From: Bacteroidota bacterium
GTDB taxonomy: Bacteria > Bacteroidota > Bacteroidia > Cytophagales > Cyclobacteriaceae
Direction: 5' to 3'
Length of the DNA: 9,405 bases
Assembly (NCBI GenBank): GCA_023431285.1
Contig: JAEYXN010000278.1
Location: forward strand, 1 to 9,405
This document shows positions 6,771 to 9,405 of the stretch, one piece after another. The stretch's first letter is position 1. The number at the start of each line of letters is the position of its first letter. The notes under the pieces are model-generated. The model was given only the letters and a program-made list of their open reading frames with translations, had not been told where the DNA came from and did not search any database. Position numbers and translations under genes: made by a program.

Positions 6771-6784
6771 GAATTTCTGTCATC
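6762..6784. promoter_or_regulatory. 7+7 inverted repeat, candidate operator in the divergent promoter region
   Basis: Arms GATGACA (6762-6768) and TGTCATC (6778-6784) are perfect reverse complements separated by 9 nt. The element covers the -33 TTTG of the flavin-protein promoter and lies about 90 bp before the beta-helix start codon. Size and symmetry fit a dimeric transcription factor site, and the position suggests repression of the flavin gene, perhaps with an effect on both directions. No regulator gene is in the window. Confidence 0.45.
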
Positions 6785-6872
6785 AGCATGGATACTGATC
6801 ACTGTTTTCCAGGGATTGATCAATGAATTTTTATAACTTGTACCTACCGACCAGATTATCCGAAACCGGTTT

Positions 6873-8060
6873 ATGAAAACCCTGCTTTCACTCGCCCTTG
6901 TATTGATCTTCGCTGGAGCCTACGCACAAAAAGAGGTTCAGAAGAAGTTTCAAACTATGTTTATCGATGTTGATGACGGTGGTGTGATCGATCTGCCGGA
7001 AGGTAAATTCGTCTTTGAAAGCAGCCTGTCGATGGATGGAAAATCAGATGTGGTGATCAAGGGGGCCGGTAAAGACAAAACCATCCTTAGTTTCAAGGGG
7101 CAGATCACCGGTGCGGAAGGACTGAAGATAACCAATGGAAGCAACGTTACTATTCGGGATCTCACCATCGAGGATGCAAAAGGTGATGGGATCAAAACAC
7201 AGTTGGTGGATGGAATTGTATTCCGAAATATTTTCGTGACATGGACTGGAGGCGCGGATAAAACGAATGGTGGTTACGGACTGTATCCTGTTCAATGCAG
7301 CAACGTATTGATAGAACAATGTGAGGTAAGCGGTGCAAGTGATGCAGGGATCTACGTCGGGCAATCCCGGTTCATCATCGTTCGTAACTCAAAAGCCTTT
7401 CAGAACGTCGCTGGAATAGAAATTGAAAATTCGCTTTACGCGGATGTGTATGACAATGAAGCATACAATAATACAGGTGGTATCCTGATTTTCGATCTTC
7501 CGGATCTTCAGGTAAAGGAGGGTGGCCATGTACGTGTGTTCCGCAATAACATCCACGACAATAATCATCTCAACTTTGCGCCTGCAGGAAACATTGTCGG
7601 CAAAGTTCCGCAGGGAACCGGGCTGATGATCCTGGCCACCCGAAACGTAGAAGTGTTTGAAAACAAGATCATCAATAATATCACGGCGGGGACAGCTATT
7701 GTAAGCTACTACATGACTGAGACACCCATCAAGGATGAGTCGTACAATCCTTTTCCTTCATCGATCTTTATTCACGACAACCATTACGAGAGGCAGCGTG
7801 TGAAGGCGACAAGCAAAGGAAGGCTGGGTAAGATGTATAAATTCAAGCTGAGGTTTGGCAAAGATGTTCCGCATATCCTGTACGATGGAATCGAGGATGA
7901 GAAAATGAAGGATCGCCGGATCTGTCTGAAGAATAACACGAACGCTTCATTTGTAAATATTGATGCGGGTAATAACTTTAAAAAGAAATCCCGCGATGCG
8001 ACTCCTTTCGAATGCGATGGCGACAAGCTTGAACCTGTGAAGCTAACGACCCAACTGTGA
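6873..8060 (+). CDS. Secreted parallel beta-helix repeat protein (TIGR03805-like)
   Basis: 395 residues with a clear Sec signal peptide (MKTLLSLALVLIFAGAYA, cleavage before Q19). The mature protein consists of right-handed parallel beta-helix turns: repeated patterns such as SNVTIRDLTIEDAKGDGIK, SNVLIEQCEVSGASDAGIY, NSKAFQNVAGIEIENS, NEAYNNTGGILIF and NVEVFENKIINN, each with hydrophobic strand residues followed by an Asn/Gly turn. The fold is shared with polysaccharide lyases, NosD-like copper-loading proteins and other envelope proteins. The family I recognise is the uncharacterised one normally encoded next to the diheme cytochrome of TIGR03806/SO2930 type, exactly as here. Its TGA overlaps the GTG start of that gene by four bases, so translation is probably coupled. 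The 49 bp between the alternative TTG of the flavin gene and this ATG contain TATAACTTG (6832-6840), a poor promoter match. Enzyme activity, if any, is unknown. Confidence 0.9.
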   Translation: MKTLLSLALVLIFAGAYAQKEVQKKFQTMFIDVDDGGVIDLPEGKFVFESSLSMDGKSDVVIKGAGKDKTILSFKGQITGAEGLKITNGSNVTIRDLTIEDAKGDGIKTQLVDGIVFRNIFVTWTGGADKTNGGYGLYPVQCSNVLIEQCEVSGASDAGIYVGQSRFIIVRNSKAFQNVAGIEIENSLYADVYDNEAYNNTGGILIFDLPDLQVKEGGHVRVFRNNIHDNNHLNFAPAGNIVGKVPQGTGLMILATRNVEVFENKIINNITAGTAIVSYYMTETPIKDESYNPFPSSIFIHDNHYERQRVKATSKGRLGKMYKFKLRFGKDVPHILYDGIEDEKMKDRRICLKNNTNASFVNIDAGNNFKKKSRDATPFECDGDKLEPVKLTTQL

Positions 8061-9100
8061 AGACTGCCTTATTTCTTTTGATCATCGCTGCTGCGTTTCT
8101 CGGTAGTGCGTTGCGCATGTTTCCTGAAGATGTGGAACGAAAGGAACTCCTGTCTGACTATGGATTCTTTCAGGGTGATCTCGCAAAGCTTGAACCATCT
8201 GCAGACGTATTCTTCTATGATGTGAATACAGCTCTGTTCAGCAACTATGCAGAGAAGTCCCGGTTCATCAGGCTTCCCAAAGGATCCAAGATCTCTTTCA
8301 GAGATTCGACGCCATTCGAGTTTCCCGTGGGGACGATTCTTATCAAGAATTTTTATTATCCTAAAGATTTCAGAAACGCCTCTCTGGGAAGAACAATCAT
8401 TGAGACGCGTTTACTGGTGAGAAAAGAAAAGGGATGGGATGCGTGGCCGTATATCTGGAACGATGAGCAGACAGAAGCGTTGTACGATCCATCCGGGGAA
8501 GTGAGATCTGTCAGCTATCTGGATTTGAAAGGAAAGAAAAGAACAACCAATTACGCTATACCCAACAAGAATCAATGCAAGGGATGTCATGTCTCCGGAA
8601 AGGCCATGATGCCCATCGGTCTCACTGCGCGTCAGCTTGACCGGCACATCACATTTGGGGAAGGAAGCGTGGGTCAGCTGCATCACTGGCTTAAGTCCGG
8701 CATCCTTGAAGGTGTAAACGACCTTGCTAAGATCAAACGCCTTGCGGTGTGGGACGATCCGGCTTCTGGAACACTCGATGTCCGGGCGCGCGCTTACCTG
8801 GATGCCAACTGCGGACATTGCCATTCCGCGGGTGGACCAGCAAGTACGTCAGGGTTATTCCTTGATATCTTTGAGACGCGTCCGGTGCACCTTGGTGTGA
8901 ACAAGGCCCCGGTGGCGGCGGGTAGGGGTGCCGGTAATCTTACTTACGATATCGTACCGGGTCATCCCGAGCAGAGTATTCTTCTCTTCCGGATGAAGAC
9001 TACAGATCCTGCGATTGCCATGCCTGAGATTGGCCGTGAGCAGATCCATGCCGAGGGAGTTGAGCTCATCGAACAATGGATCCGTTCGAACCAGTTCTGA
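8057..9100 (+). CDS. SO2930/TIGR03806-family diheme c-type cytochrome
   Basis: 347 residues from GTG 8057, which overlaps the stop of the beta-helix gene (GTGA). The N-terminus (MKTALFLLIIAAAFLGSA) is a signal peptide or membrane anchor taking the protein to the periplasm, where haem c is attached. There are two CxxCH haem sites: CKGCH (C174, C177, H178) and CGHCH (C252, C255, H256). Methionines that could be sixth ligands lie after each: M184/M185 (AMMPIG) and M322 (AMPEIG). The conserved N-terminal part without haem (about residues 22-165) contains the ELLSDYGFF...G and IRLPKGSKI...FEFPVGTILIKNF segments characteristic of this family. It is likely an electron carrier or a redox enzyme working with the beta-helix protein, but no reaction is known. 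The gene ends directly against the convergent permease gene. Confidence 0.92.
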   Translation: MKTALFLLIIAAAFLGSALRMFPEDVERKELLSDYGFFQGDLAKLEPSADVFFYDVNTALFSNYAEKSRFIRLPKGSKISFRDSTPFEFPVGTILIKNFYYPKDFRNASLGRTIIETRLLVRKEKGWDAWPYIWNDEQTEALYDPSGEVRSVSYLDLKGKKRTTNYAIPNKNQCKGCHVSGKAMMPIGLTARQLDRHITFGEGSVGQLHHWLKSGILEGVNDLAKIKRLAVWDDPASGTLDVRARAYLDANCGHCHSAGGPASTSGLFLDIFETRPVHLGVNKAPVAAGRGAGNLTYDIVPGHPEQSILLFRMKTTDPAIAMPEIGREQIHAEGVELIEQWIRSNQF

Positions 9101-9405
9101 TCACTCGCTTCTCAAAGAGTTTACCGGATTACTGAGCGCTGCCTTGATCGCCTGGAATGAAATGGTGATCAATGAGATCATGATCGCGCCGAAGCCAGCA
9201 ACAAAGAAGATACCTGCTTTGATCCTGATGGCATACTCAAAATCCTCCAGCCACTTGTTCATGACAAAGTATGCTATGATGCTTGCCAGTATGAATGAGA
9301 TGAATGTTAGCACCACATACTCAGTAGAAAGCTTGATGAAGATGTTTCCGTTACTCGCGCCAAGGACTTTCCGGATTCCAATCTCTTTACGACGCTGCTC
9401 AGTAG
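9101..9405 (-). CDS. FtsX/MacB-like ABC transporter permease, C-terminal fragment cut by window edge
   Basis: About 100 residues are visible, from the right edge (frame TEQRRKEIGIRKVLGAS) to TGA 9103-9101. The RRKEIGIRKVLGAS segment is the hallmark just before the last membrane helices of FtsX-domain permeases in Bacteroidota. Two membrane helices follow (VVLTFISFILASIIAYFVM and IFFVAGFGAIMISLITISF) with a loop containing NKWLEDFEYAIRI between, and the typical end QAIKAALSNPVNSLRSE. The complete protein is normally around 800 residues with a large periplasmic domain and works with an ATPase subunit to move lipids, peptides or drugs, or to signal. The N-terminus is outside the window. It converges on the cytochrome gene with no intergenic base. 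Confidence 0.92.
   Translation of the reverse strand, partial: TEQRRKEIGIRKVLGASNGNIFIKLSTEYVVLTFISFILASIIAYFVMNKWLEDFEYAIRIKAGIFFVAGFGAIMISLITISFQAIKAALSNPVNSLRSE

Noticed and set aside
6719..6823. 35-residue N-terminal extension of the flavin protein from TTG 6823
   Set aside because: The region contains the promoter and palindrome, and the family alignment starts at ATG 6718.

Overview
The window looks like chromosomal DNA of a Bacteroidota species, probably in the Cytophagales/Cytophagia range; the phylum is more certain than the class. Clues are the A-rich translation starts without strong Shine-Dalgarno sites, one good TTTG / TAnnTTTG-type promoter, a secreted protein with a carboxypeptidase-like regulatory domain, and an FtsX-like permease tail typical of that phylum. 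I see no tRNA, rRNA, CRISPR array, insertion sequence or phage gene.

Left part (1-4662, all minus strand): an SNF2-family helicase is followed, 77 bp downstream, by a secreted protein cut off by the left edge. That protein joins an N-terminal carboxypeptidase-regulatory-like domain to a C-terminal segment resembling the start of S41 (tricorn/C-terminal processing) peptidases.

Middle part (4663-6265): a gene-poor stretch of about 850 bp rich in hairpins and degenerate direct repeats, a small coiled-coil protein of unknown function (minus strand), and then 334 bp holding a probable terminator and a strong GNRA-capped hairpin.

Right part (6266-9405): a pyridoxamine-5'-phosphate-oxidase-like flavin protein (minus) lies divergent from a two-gene operon (plus). 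The operon encodes a secreted parallel beta-helix protein and a diheme c-type cytochrome, overlapping by four bases (GTGA). This is the conserved but uncharacterised pair known as TIGR03805/TIGR03806. The divergent promoter region carries a perfect 7+7 inverted repeat over the flavin gene's promoter. The window ends in the C-terminus of an FtsX/MacB-type ABC permease that runs convergently into the cytochrome gene with no base between the two stop codons.

The best lead for an undescribed system is the beta-helix/diheme-cytochrome operon, whose biochemical role is not known, together with the palindrome in its upstream divergent region. The hairpin-rich intergenic block is the best non-coding lead.
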